Source: Rehmannia glutinosa (lineage: Eukaryota > Streptophyta > Magnoliopsida > Lamiales > Orobanchaceae). Taken from it: a stretch of 64,000 bases of DNA. Position numbers and translations under genes: made by a program. The stretch spans positions 62,027 to 126,026 of the forward strand of contig JABTTQ020001757.1 of assembly GCA_016081115.2 (NCBI GenBank), in the 5' to 3' direction. This document shows, piece after piece, positions 45,446 through 56,106 of the stretch. Below the pieces are notes generated by a model, which searched no databases, was not told the DNA's origin, and saw only the letters and a program-made list of their open reading frames with translations. Each line of letters starts with the position of its first letter. Positions within the stretch are counted from its first letter, which is position 1.

Positions 45446-46690
45446 AAATCCCCTTTTTTATGAATACAAACCAAAACAATTTTAAGAGAGCGAATTTTAA
45501 AACGAAATACGTTTTTCCGGTCAAAATCAACTATCCATTTTAAGCAACATTTTTCATGATGAAAATCATAAGGATAGGAGCAATGATTTATCAAAACAAT
45601 ATATATAAGCTCCCCTATCAACATGCTAAAAAATAATAATCATAAAAGCAATCAACTTAAAAGCTAAAAGCTTAGCTTTTGCAAATACGACTTAAAAGCT
45701 CAAGAGCTTAGATCCTCCTGTCAAAAATAAGTCATTAGCCATAAGAAATATTCCATTATACGATCGATAATCCAAAATTCATCCACAGTTTGTAGCTTTT
45801 TCATCCACAACTTATAGCTTTTTCTGCGAGCTTTTTCTAGCTCATGTGATCTTAGCATAAGCTTATGACTCATTCCATTTTTCTCCCTCTTTAGAAACAT
45901 CAAAAATACCATTAGCACGATAAAAACATCATGAATAGATATCAAAGTGCGCATTAGACCATAACAATATCATGCTATGAAAGAAAGGTCTACAATTCCA
46001 AAATATAAAGGCAATCAATGGAGAAAGTATTTAAAAGCGCATTTGATGGATAAGAAATGATCCATAAAGACATAAATCAATGATTATCAAGAGAATAATG
46101 TAAAAGATGAAATTTTCATTTAGGCATTTTATCAAACACTTGAAATGCATAAGTTAAAATCAAATTGTATATAACATTGGTATATTGAATCATGCACAAA
46201 AAATCAACACCAATCCTAATTCTACAATCATATATCATCATTATACACAATTATCATCACATAAATATAAGAATTATAAGAATTTATCAAGTTCCAATAA
46301 GATACTCAAGGATTCAACCCAATTGAGATCAAAGGAGAAAGTTAAACTTACCGATGATTGATAATGATGATTCATATGGAGGACATATACATTATAGAAT
46401 CCCAAAAGAGTAGAATTCGCAAGAGAAAATTATTTTAAGTGATATGTGTGTGATTTAGGTGAAGAGGTGTGAAAATATGAAAAATAGACGAAGTAAAGGA
46501 CATAACCAATATAAGTCCTGAAATAGGCCAGGGCGACCGGTCAAGCAGGGGGTGCGACTGATCCCTGAATAGGTCGAATGGTACCTGTTCTAGGGTTCTC
46601 TTTCTGTCCGAAATCTAAGTTAAAAATGCGATTTTTCACCCCTAAGTTTTAAAAATGTACAAAATGCAATCATAGACCTTAATTGATATG
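45446..46690 (-). other. Element B post-pol region, no coding seen
   Basis: Next to the LTR is the polypurine tract; more C-rich tracts follow (AAGCTCCCCTATCAACATGC, GATCCTCCTGTCAAAAA, TTCTCCCTCTTTAGAAACATC). The region near 46280-46510 corresponds to the place of the post-pol gene but contains no frame. A palindrome cluster CAGGGCGACCGGTCAAGC is at 46510-46575. Confidence 0.7.
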
Positions 46691-46852
46691 CAATTATGCC
46701 TAAACAAGCTCGAATTGAAGTAAAAGACTCGGCGACCAAAGGTTTTGTAAAAATATCCGCGAGTTGATCTTGAGACGGAACAAAGAATATCTCAATTTTT
46801 CGTTTAGAAACACAATCCCTTAGAAAATGGTGTCAAACCTCAATATATTTAG
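46691..46852 (-). pseudogene. Element B RNase H C terminus
   Basis: The minus strand reads KYIEV, HHFLRDCVSKRKIEIFFVPS and QDQLADIFTKPLVAESF, the conserved end of copia RNase H. It is cut at KYIEV by element G's LTR; the rest of B pol resumes at about 60480 on the far side of G, minus a deleted segment. Confidence 0.85.
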
Positions 46853-48071
46853 TGTTAGTCCAAGTGGCCATGAAAATTTAGAGGGGGTGAATAGATTTTC
46901 CCGATTTTCCGATTTTCACCCTCTTTCTCGAATGTGAAGATGATGAACAAATAAAACTACAGAAATATAAACAACACTTAACGATTTATAGAGGTTCAAC
47001 CCACCTAAGGCATAATCTTCTACCATCCGGTATGTCAGGAATGGATTTCAAAAAAGAAAAAGTTTATTAATAGATGTCAAACTATTACAACCTTTTACCT
47101 TGAAGAGTACCACACTCTTCTTACAACACCACCGATGAAGATTACCACAATCTTCTTACAACAATGAAGAGCACCACACTCTTCAACACCTAGAATCAAC
47201 CAAGTGTGTTCTTACCACAAGAACACTAACAATGATATCTTGTTTTGGATGATTTAAACCAACTCAAGATTACAACTCAAATGAAGTATACAACTTTGAA
47301 GTGCAAGTGTAATCAAGAATGAAGCCTAATACTCAAAATGTGCAAGTGAAAGACTTAAGTTAAATACAACAAGTATATGAAAGTAAAGAACAAGAAGTTT
47401 GTTGCTTGTTTGTATTGCTTGTGTTGTAGTGTTGTATATTGATCCTTCAAGCCTTCAACTATTTATAGGGAGAGCTCTCAGATTTGAATCCCAGTAATAG
47501 GCTCCTCCTTGGAGATTGAAATCTGTAAAAAATTGCAAATCAAATGGAGAAAATAGATGTTAGAAATTCATCCCACAATTTCATGAAAAGTTGTCTCGCA
47601 ATGGATAGCCACGATAAAACCTTAGGTCGATTTGGCCGACTCTAATATGAAAAAGACATTTAAAATTGAAAAACACATGTTAATCAAGGGGTTGGACCGG
47701 TCGCTCGATTCGACCGGTCGCCCTAGAGTTCGACCGGTCGCCCTCCATGTGGACACCGGTTGGCCTCTTCATTTTGTGAGACAGAAACATTTTGTCCAAA
47801 AATGCAACACTCCAGGCACCGATCGACCCACCGGTCGGCCTCCCCATTTTTTCTTCCTGTTTTGTTTATGTTTCAGTTTCTTTGTTCATGCACGATTGGC
47901 CTCTAAACAGAAGTGTTGTCCGATTTTCGTCAAAAATAAACTTCAAGAAATACTCCAAAAAATTAGTAAAAAATATTTAAATTGTTTTGAAGTATTTGGA
48001 CAACATTTGGAGACATTGTTTTGGTGTAAAACTGAAATTATCAAAATTACGATAAAAATATTTATCTAACA
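46853..48071 (-). repeat. C2-family LTR copy 4 (3' LTR of element G)
   Basis: Left edge TGTTAGTCCAAGTGG, right edge ATCTAACA, followed by AACTCCCCCTTTTTGATGAT. 1219 bp, single-unit U3. TATA (ACTATTTATAGGG in plus sense) at about 47458. Hairpin array 47102-47226; CGACCGGTCGCCC repeats at 47693-47850. The matching 5' LTR of G is missing. Confidence 0.9.
47102..47226 (-). repeat. Hairpin array in LTR copy 4
   Basis: Four perfect hairpins: GAAGAGT/ACTCTTC (47102-47120), GAAGATT/AATCTTC (47137-47155), GAAGAG/CTCTTC with loop CACCACA (47166-47184) and GTGTTCTT/AAGAACAC (47206-47226). Three have the loop ACCAC. Confidence 0.85.
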
Positions 48072-49342
48072 AACTCCCCCTTTTTGATGATTACAAACCA
48101 AAACAATTTTAGGAGGTCGATTTGAAAAATGAAATAAGTTTTCCGGTAAAAAACAATTACCCATTTTAGGTGATACTTTTCATGATTAAGAATCATAAGG
48201 ATAGGAGCAAAGATTTTTCAAAATATTTTATAAAAGCTCCCCCTATTAGCATGCTAAACAAAAATAGACATAGAAGCAATCAATTAAAAGCTAAAAGCTC
48301 TGCTTTTACAAGTATAGCTTGAAGTTCAAGAGCTTAAAATATCCCCCTGCCAAAAAGAATTCATTAGTCTCAAATAAAAATCTATTATGCATCCAATGGA
48401 TCAAATTTCATCCACAGCTTATGGCTTTTTCATCCGCAGCTTGTAGCTTTTTTCGCGAGCTTTTTCTATCTCCATTGATCTTAACATAAGCTTATGAGCT
48501 TATTCCATTTTTCTCCCCCTTTGGGATCATCAAAAAGGCTATTAGCACGATCAAAATATCATAAATACATATCAAAGTGCGCATTGAATCGAATTATCAT
48601 GCTTTTGAATAGAAAGCTTAAAATTCTAAATTGTAAGGGAAAGTTTTGGGAAAAAAATTGTAGAAGCTCATTTGATGGGAAAACATAATCTCTAAAAACA
48701 TATAAGACATTTGAAATCAAGAGATTCATGTAAGAGATGAAATGTTCACTGAGACATTTTATCGAACACTTGGCATGCATAGGATAAAATCGAAGTTGTA
48801 TATAACATTTGTAAATGTAATCATGCAGAAAAATTCAATACCAATCCTAGTTCTACAATCACAATCTATCAACATACATAATTCTCATCACAATCATACA
48901 CGAATTCCACCAATTCATCAAGTATACACGAGGTTCTCAAGGGTTCAACCCAATTGAGATTAAAAAGGGAATTAAACTTACCAATTGATCGGAGAAGATG
49001 AATAAAATGGAAAATATAGACATAATACAAGCCCAATATAGTAGAATTTGCAAGAGAATATCATTTTGAGTGAATTGTATGTGAAATGGGCGAAGGGGTG
49101 TGAAAATATACAAAATAGGACGAATAGACGGAAATGTTGGACAGAAAGTACTTAAGTCCTGATTTGGCATTGGTCGACCGATCGGCTAAGAGGGCAATCG
49201 GTCTGGAGGCAGGTCGACTGGTCGACCTCTTGGTCGATTGGTACTTGGTTTCCAGGCCAGTTTCTGTCCAAATTTTGAGTTAAAAGTGCGATTTGTCATC
49301 CCTAAGTTTTAAAAACACACAAAATGCAATCATATACCTTAT
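48072..49342 (-). other. Element G post-pol region
   Basis: Polypurine tract next to the LTR and three further C-rich tracts (AAGCTCCCCCTATTAGCATG, ATCCCCCTGCCAAAAAG, TTCTCCCCCTTTGGGATCATC). No coding frame. Palindrome cluster GGTCGACCGATCGG and GGTCGACTGGTCGACC at 49168-49250. Interrupted at 49342 by element N; CTTAT at 49338-49342 is the duplication. Confidence 0.7.
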
Positions 49343-50768
49343 TGTAAGTCCAAGCGGCTACGATAATCTAGAGGGGGTGAATAGATTATCTCCATCTTTT
49401 CGATTTTGCCCTCTTTTTCAAACCGAATGCTCAAAGACAATAATAAAGGTGCGGAATGTAAACAACACATGTCGATTTATAGAGGTTCAACCCACCTAGG
49501 GCCTAATCCTCTACCACCCCAGTATATCCGGGATGGATTTCAAAAAGAAAAAAGATTTTATTAATTACCAAAATTAATACAACACCAACTTACAACAACA
49601 CCTTGCAGAGCACCACACTCTTCTTCAACACCACCTATGAGATTACCACAATCTCTCTTGAAGATTACCACAATCTCCAACGGCACCTTGTGAAGATTAC
49701 CACAATCTTCAACCTTGAAGAATACCAAATTCTTCAACACCTCAACAAGAAGATTACCACAATCTTCTTACACCTAACACCTAGTTCACCCAAGTGTGTT
49801 CTTACCACAAGAACACTCACAAGGATATCTTGTGTTTAATGATTACCCAAATTCAAGATTACAACTCGATAATTGATAATACAATAGAGTGCAAGTGTAA
49901 TCAAGAAAAGCCTAGACCTCAAGAATGTGAAAGTGAATAGCTAGGCAAATTACAACAAGAAATAAGACAATGTAAGAACAAGTGTATTCTTGAGTGTATC
50001 TTGTTGTGTTGTAGTTTTCTCTCATATGGTTGTACTTCAAAACTTCCCCTATTTATAGGAGATGATTGATACTTGATAGGCTCCTCTTGGAATCTGATAT
50101 CTACAAAAAAATTGCAATTAAAATCAAGATTATAGCTGTTAGAAATCAATCCCACAATTTAGGGAAAAGTTGTCTGCTGCACAACGGTTAGAATTTTGCT
50201 GTCAAACCATAGGGCGACCGGTCGCGCACAAATAGAAGTTTGAAACATAACGCAACAATTTTACATAGGGCGACCGGTCGACGTAGGCTTCGACCGGTCA
50301 CCCCATTGCTCAGCCGGTCGAGGGAGACAAAAATGAGAAACAGAAGTTTCTGCTCTACGAGAGGGCGCCCAGGCACCGGTCGCCCCCCTCAGTTTTCTTC
50401 CCGTCCCTTTTTCTGTTCCAAAACTCAACACAGGTACGGGTTGTCCTATAGGGCGACCGGTCGAGCCTGAAACATAAGTGTTGACCAATTTTATATCGAA
50501 AATAAACTTCAAGAAATACTCCGAAAAATAGTAAAAATATTTTAAAGTATTAGGACAACATTCAGGGACATTGTTTGATGTAAAAACACTTTGACATAAA
50601 ATCATTAAAAGCGTTGTCCAATTTAGTCGAAAATAAACTTGAAGAAATACTCTGGGAAATATTAAAAACCATTTTAAATCATTTAGGAGTATTTGGAGAA
50701 CCTTTAAAAACATTGTTTTGGTGTAACAACAAAATCATCAAAATAATGATAAAACCATTTATCAAACA
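49343..50768 (-). repeat. C2-family LTR copy 5 (3' LTR of N)
   Basis: Left edge TGTAAGTCCAAGCGG, right edge TTTATCAAACA. TATA (CTATTTATAG in plus sense) at 50049-50058. Hairpin array 49604-49837, CGACCGGTCG cluster 50213-50465, and a duplicated U3 unit at about 50490-50750. Confidence 0.93.
49604..49837 (-). repeat. Hairpin array in LTR copy 5
   Basis: Eight inverted repeats in 230 bases. The longest are perfect 9-bp stems at 49715-49737 (TTGAAGAAT, loop ACCAA) and 49747-49769 (AAGAAGATT, loop ACCAC), an 8-bp stem at 49691-49711 (TGAAGATT) and GTGTTCTT/AAGAACAC near 49797. A final element CACAAGGATATCTTGTG has a different loop. Confidence 0.88.
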
Positions 50769-53700
50769 ATCTCCCCATTTTTTATGATTACAAACCAAAA
50801 CAATTTAACAAGGCCGATTTTGAAAACAAAACAATTTTGAGAGGCGATTTTGAAAACAAAACAAGTTTTCCGGTCAAAACTAAATATCCGTTGAGAGCGA
50901 CAACATTCCGCGCAATATAAACACAAGGATGGGAGTAGAGATATTCAAACACATATAGCAAATGCTCCCCCTATCAATATGCACAACAAGAGTAATATAG
51001 AAGCAACTTAAACATAAGCTAAAATCTTAGCTTTTCGATATTGAGCTTAAGTATCAAAAACTTAAAAACTCCCCCTGTCAAAGAGACATCATTAGAACCG
51101 TATATAAGTCCATACTACAACCAATGGACCATGATTCATACATAACCATAATGCACCAAGTGGACTAAATATGATCCACAACTTATGGCTATATGAAGCC
51201 ATAGCTTATAGTTTCTTTTCGTTAAGCTTATCTTAGCTTCTTTGAGCTAAAGAGCTTATAACCTGTTTCTCCCCCTTTGGAATCATCAAAAAGAATGTTA
51301 GCACGATAAATACATCATATATTCATACCAAGGTGCGCAACTAAATCAATGTATCGAGCTATTTGAACATTGAAGCTTATAAACCAAATAGGAGGGAAAA
51401 GTCGAATCATACGACTTGTAGAAGCTTATGAAAACTCATTTGAGAAACAAAACAAGATCTTTATAAATATATAAGTCTTTTGAAATCGAGAGAATCATGT
51501 AGATGATGAATTTTTCATTGAAACGTTTTATCAAACACTTGGTGGGCGTCAAAAATTGAACAAGATATATATAGCCTTTGTAAATGAAATCAAGCCAAGT
51601 TTTTCATCACCAAATACAATTTAACAAATATCAATCATCAACAATCAATAAGCTCATCACAAAAGTATATGAATTGCATCAAGAAAGATACATATAAGCC
51701 ACAAACTCAAGGTTCAACCCAATTGAGCTAAAGAGAGTGAAATTCTTTCCATTCAATCGGTAAAGATGAGCATTGATGACGATAGTCGAGCTAGATAATC
51801 CCAAACTATGTAATTCATGCAACAAAATACATTTGAAGTGAAATGTGTGTGCAAATGACAAAGGGGACGAAATAGAGAAGAAAAAGGCCAAAATGCCAAA
51901 TTCTGGAAACAAAAAGCAATATATCTGACAACTCAGCAGGGGCGACCGGTTGGAGGTCGGGCGACGGTCGGAGGCTAGGGCGACGGTCGACCTCAGCCCC
52001 CCTTCAGCCACATCGCTTCTTTCTGCTTTTGCAAAATTCAAGTTTGATCCAAAAATCCGATTTTTCGCCCCTAAGTTTTAAAAACGTGCAAAATGCAAAC
52101 GTAGACCTCATTCAATATACATTATGTCATAATCAAGCTCGAAATGAGGTAAAATACTCGGCGGTTAACGAAAAAAATCCACGAGTTATCCTTGAGACGG
52201 AATTAAACACATCTCAATTTTTCGTTTTAGAAACGCAATCCCTTAGAAAAAAATTTGAATCTCAATATGTTTAGTTCGATTATGACGAACCATATTTTGA
52301 TAAATTGTAAACACCGAACTTGTTATCCCGGAAAAATAAGAACGTTTTAATACTTTGGATATACAAGTCATAAGAAGAAGTGCCTTTCAAATATTTGAAA
52401 ATTTCTTTTAACGGCACTTTAATGAGATTCGTTAGGATAGTTTTTGAAGTCGAGCAAATAGACATAAGGCATATAGAATGTCGAGTCTATTGGAATAATA
52501 CAAGAAAACATACCTCGAATTTGTTTGTCAATCGATATGTCTTTCTCAACCTTTGTTAATCTCTACATTGGTAGCCATAGAGGTTGAGTTGATTCTTCCT
52601 TCTTCAATGCCTAATATCTTCAAAGATATTTTTGTATATTGTGAATTTATAACCACCTTCTTGGCATTGATTAACTTGAAGTCCAATGAAGAAATTTGAG
52701 CTCCCCCATCATGCTCATCTCAAGTTCACCTACATCAACTTAGAAAAATCTTCGAGCTACTAACCTCGCCTTAGTTCGACCAATGTTGCCTTGGTCATCG
52801 AGTTTGTTCTGGAATACCCTTTTTGTCTTCTTCATCACTATCATCATAGGGCATCCAATTGATCTAAGGTGTTCATAATAGAACATTTACATCCAAATAT
52901 TTTGAGGTAACTAATATTTGGAGTACTTCATTTTTCATCTACACAACTTAACAAACTTATTACCGGCATCGCTTATATAAGCAAGAAAAAATGGCCCAAG
53001 TGTAAAAACATGCCTCAATCATCAATCACAAAATATCTTGCATAAGAGCATAGTAGAAATAGACACTATATATATAGACCATGAAGCAAGAAACACATAC
53101 TATGCATTTAGAAGATCATCAAGAGTCTAATAAATCATGCAAGTTCAAATAAGCTTAAGAAAGCCACAAAAGGTCTCTTTTGAAATTTGAAAATCCGATA
53201 GCATATAGTTGAGACCTCATAAGAAGTATTTGAACAAGAGTTGACAAAGCAAATATGTGCAATCAAATATTGAATAGTGCCTTTCAAAAATTCTAAAAAT
53301 CCTCTTAATGGCACTTGTATGAAATACTATGAAAAACAAGCACATAGGCACATGGAAATACATATATCGAGTCTATAAGAGTAAGAATAACACAAGTAAA
53401 CGGACCTCGATAATTTATGCCTTTCTTGACAAATAATGACATAAATGGCCATTTGTGAAAATATGTAAATCCTACATAATTCTTAAAACAAATATAGCAT
53501 AAATCATAATGATAAAAGTGTAGGCTAAGAGATATCACAAGTAAGCTCATGCCATAAAAATCCATAAGAGATGATAACACACTTAAGTCTACAAAAATGC
53601 ACAAGAGTTTCAAAAACATCATATAAGGTCTTCTTTTTCAAAAATATTTTAAAAGCACAAATATATATTGAAGACCTTAATTAAAAAAAAAAAATACTTG

Positions 53701-53780
53701 AAAACTCATTTTGCAATTTAGACACAAATAAAAGCATGCATAATAACAGAATAAAATGCATATTTAAATAGGGAGATACG
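50769..53780 (-). pseudogene. Element N post-pol region and pol scraps
   Basis: From left: polypurine tract (AATCTCCCCATTTTTTATGA), three more C-rich tracts, a palindrome cluster at 51940-51995 (GGGCGACCGGTTGG), then coding scraps: RNase H end (about 52070-52260), VPLKEIFKYLKGT (52380-52420), RT start KRVFQNKLDDQGNIG (about 52775-52825), integrase/linker bits (52860-53000) and a second YLKGT-like piece near 53290. They are out of order or separated by unrelated sequence, so most of pol was lost and the remainder rearranged. No functional product. Confidence 0.7.
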
Positions 53781-54180
53781 GGTTACCAATTACGCCATTT
53801 CCATGGGTTGTGCCGTTCCCATTCTTGATGATATCTTCCCTTTGAGAAGTCACTTTGTTGATGATGGCTTCTTTGATTACTCCATTTCCAAGGTTTGTTG
53901 CCTTCCCATTGTTGAAAGTCTCTTTTTCTTTGAAAATCATCTTGTTGATGATGTCTTTGCCATTTCCAAGGATTTTGTTCTTCCCATTTTTTATTATATC
54001 CTCTTCCTGGAAATTGACTTTGAAAATAGTTTCTCCTTCTTTGATCAAATGAATCGGTCATTTGATGTCTTCTTGGTGGTATGAATTTTCTACGACCATT
54101 ATTTCGCCGGGTACCAACCAAGAAATTATTTTGTGGTACCCTCAAGTGTTTGGGTCCTTTAGGATTAGCTTTGAGACTTT
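53781..54180 (-). pseudogene. Gag C-terminal repeat domain with NPWKW motifs
   Basis: The minus-strand frame from 54145 (MRVPQNNFLVGTRRNNGRRK) codes an Arg/Gln/Trp-rich tail in which QNPWKWQRHHQQ, NKPWKWSNQRSHHQQ and HNPWKWRNW recur at intervals of about 25-35 residues. Basic aromatic repeats of this type could bind RNA. It lies just downstream of the zinc-knuckle gag frame, separated by a stop at 54188, and ends near 53783. I do not know this repeat from other copia elements. Confidence 0.55.
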
Positions 54181-54187
54181 TAGGTCT

Positions 54188-55369
54188 CTAACAATAATTA
54201 GAGTTATTTCTAGCCCGACAAGTTTTTACCGTATGACCCTTTTTACCGCAATAAAAGCATGTAATAATTCTAGGAGCATAATGACCAACGTGCTTAGAGA
54301 CTTGATTCTTTTTCATGTGATTGACACCCTTAGGCTTATGATCAAGTTCTAGTTTCGAATTATCACAACAATCAACAATATCGGTCATTCTATCGGTACT
54401 CAAGTTGGATTTAGATAAATCATTTTTCAAGCAATTTATATCCTCAACAAGAGTACTATTTTCTTTCTCAAGGTTTCTAACCTTGTCAAGAGTGGTGGTG
54501 TGAGCACATGATAGTGATTCATAGGAAGTAAATAAACTATCCTTATCATTTTTCAAAACAATGAATTCCTTTTTCAAATTTTTGTATTTAACAAGTAAGT
54601 TTTGGAATTCATCTTGTAGTTCATCAAAATCATTTTGCAAATCACTATAATCATTATCATAGGAAGTAGAGGGTTTAGAACTTACCTCGTTTTCTTCTTC
54701 GATGCCCATGAGGCATTGTTCAACTTCTTCATCATGGGAGGTTGTAGAAGGCTCATCCCATGTTGTTGGATTTGATGTTGTATCCATTTGTGAAGTAGAT
54801 GCTTTTGAGTTGCTCCTTTCATTTGCATATACTTCATAAATGGCTTCTAATTTTTGCCATACTTCATGTGCCGTTCGAATACCTACAACATGATCAAATT
54901 CCAAAGTAGTAAGTGAACAATACAAAATATTAAGAGCTTTACCATTTAAGGAGATGATTCTCTTCTCTTCATCATTGAGCTCTTTGAAGCCTTTAGAGGT
55001 GTGTGGTGTATTCTTCATCGGAATGGATTCTCCATTGATGACGGTGTTCCAAATATCGAACCCGCAACTTTGTAAATAACATTCCATTCTTTCTTTCCAA
55101 AATGTAAAATTTTTGAAATCAAATAGTGGTGGCTTGGTGGTGGAGGCGCCGGCAAGGTAGACTTCATTCGTAGCCGATGATCGTTCCTCTTTACTCACGA
55201 TGTGAAACGAGCTTGCCAAAGATTTTGGCTCTGATACCACTTGTAAGTCCAAGCAGCTACGATAATCTAGAGGGGGTGAATAGATTATCTCCATCTTTTC
55301 GATTTTGCCCTCTTTTTCAAACCGAATGCTCAAAGACAATAATAAAGGTGCGGAATGTAAACAACACAC
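54188..55369 (-). CDS. gag: Element N gag (393-residue open frame)
   Basis: UBN2-type copia gag. After an LTR-coded lead of about 45 residues, the frame reads SSFHIVSKEERSSATNEVYL, KPPLFDFKNFTFWKERMECY, GKALNILYCSLTTLEFDHVV and RTAHEVWQKLEAIYE. It then jumps to VYANERSNSKAS, so the C-terminal half of UBN2 seems deleted. A long coiled coil (SDLQNDFDELQDEFQNLL; LEKENSTLVEDINCLKNDL) and a CCHC knuckle CFYCGKKGHTVKTC follow. The frame is open through the PBS and into U5, with M at about 55294 (MEIIYSPP). The gag-proper start is unclear because no ATG precedes LASSFHIVS in frame apart from those LTR-coded ones. Gag would coat and package RNA. Confidence 0.88.
   Translation of the reverse strand: MCCLHSAPLLLSLSIRFEKEGKIEKMEIIYSPPLDYRSCLDLQVVSEPKSLASSFHIVSKEERSSATNEVYLAGASTTKPPLFDFKNFTFWKERMECYLQSCGFDIWNTVINGESIPMKNTPHTSKGFKELNDEEKRIISLNGKALNILYCSLTTLEFDHVVGIRTAHEVWQKLEAIYEVYANERSNSKASTSQMDTTSNPTTWDEPSTTSHDEEVEQCLMGIEEENEVSSKPSTSYDNDYSDLQNDFDELQDEFQNLLVKYKNLKKEFIVLKNDKDSLFTSYESLSCAHTTTLDKVRNLEKENSTLVEDINCLKNDLSKSNLSTDRMTDIVDCCDNSKLELDHKPKGVNHMKKNQVSKHVGHYAPRIITCFYCGKKGHTVKTCRARNNSNYC
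55227..55241 (-). other. Primer binding site of N
   Basis: GGCTCTGATACCACT on the plus strand; AGTGGTATCAGAGCC in element sense, complementary to initiator-Met tRNA, directly next to the 5' LTR. Confidence 0.93.
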
Positions 55370-55455
55370 GTCGATTTATAGAGGTTCAACCCACCTAGGG
55401 CCTTATCCTCTACCACCCCAGTATATCCGGGATGGATTTCAAAAAGAAAAAAGAT

Positions 55456-55461
55456 TTTATT
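55456..55461 (-). promoter_or_regulatory. AATAAA polyadenylation-type signal in LTR copy 6
   Basis: TTTATT on the plus strand. The same signal sits at this place in the other C2 LTRs (for example 49557 and 61410 regions). It would put the end of R about 460-490 bases after the start site. Confidence 0.5.
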
Positions 55462-55503
55462 AATTACCAAAATTAATACAACACCAACTTACAACAACAC
55501 CTT

Positions 55504-55733
55504 GAAGAGCACCACACTCTTCTTCAACACCACCTTTGAGATTATCACAATCTCTCTTGAAGATTACCACAATCTCCAACGGCACCTTGTGAAGATTACC
55601 ACAATCTTCAACCTTGAAGAATACCAAATTCTTTAACACCTCAACAAGAAGATTACCACAATTTTCTTACACCTAACACCTAGTTCACCCAAGTGTGTTC
55701 TTACCACAAGAACACTCACAAGGATATCTTGTG
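55504..55733 (-). repeat. Hairpin array in LTR copy 6, conserved ACCAC loop
   Basis: Inverted repeats at 55504-55522 (GAAGAG/CTCTTC), 55538-55554 (GAGATT/AATCTC), about 55560-55578 (GAAGATT with AATCTCC, a G-U pair in the transcript), 55591-55609 (GAAGATT/AATCTTC), 55616-55634, 55645-55667 (one mismatch), 55695-55715 (GTGTTCTT/AAGAACAC) and 55717-55733 (CACAAG/CTTGTG). Loops are ACCAC or close in the core members, GUGGU in the minus-strand RNA. The array lies downstream of the TATA box and upstream of the PBS, so it would be in the RNA leader. Confidence 0.85.
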
Positions 55734-55947
55734 TTTAATGATTACCCAAATTCAAGATTACAACTCGATAATTGATAATACAATAGAGTGCAAGTGTAAT
55801 CAAGAAAAGCCTAGACCTCAAGAATGTGAAAGTGAATAGCTAGGCAAATTACAACAAGATATAAGACAATGTAAGAACAAGTGTATTCTTGAGTGTATCT
55901 TGTTGTGTTGTAGTTTTCTCTCATATGGTTGTGCTTCCAAACTTCCT

Positions 55948-55957
55948 CTATTTATAG
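55948..55957 (-). promoter_or_regulatory. TATA box of the N 5' LTR
   Basis: CTATTTATAG, reading CTATAAATAG in element sense; present in all C2 LTRs except copy 7, where it reads CTATTTACAG. Transcription would start near 55920 and run to the left. Confidence 0.7.
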
Positions 55958-56106
55958 GAGATGATTGATACTTGATAGGCTCCTCTTGGAATCTGATATC
56001 TACAAAAAAATTGCAATTAAAATCAAGATTATAGCTGTTAGAAATCAATCCCACAATTTAGGGAAAAGCTGTCTGCTGCACAACGGTTAGAACTTTGCTG
56101 TCAAAC

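Noticed and set aside
49604..49837. Regularly spaced short palindromes taken as a CRISPR-like array
   Set aside because: The units are inverted repeats with different stems inside an LTR of a plant retrotransposon; there are no constant repeats with unique spacers.
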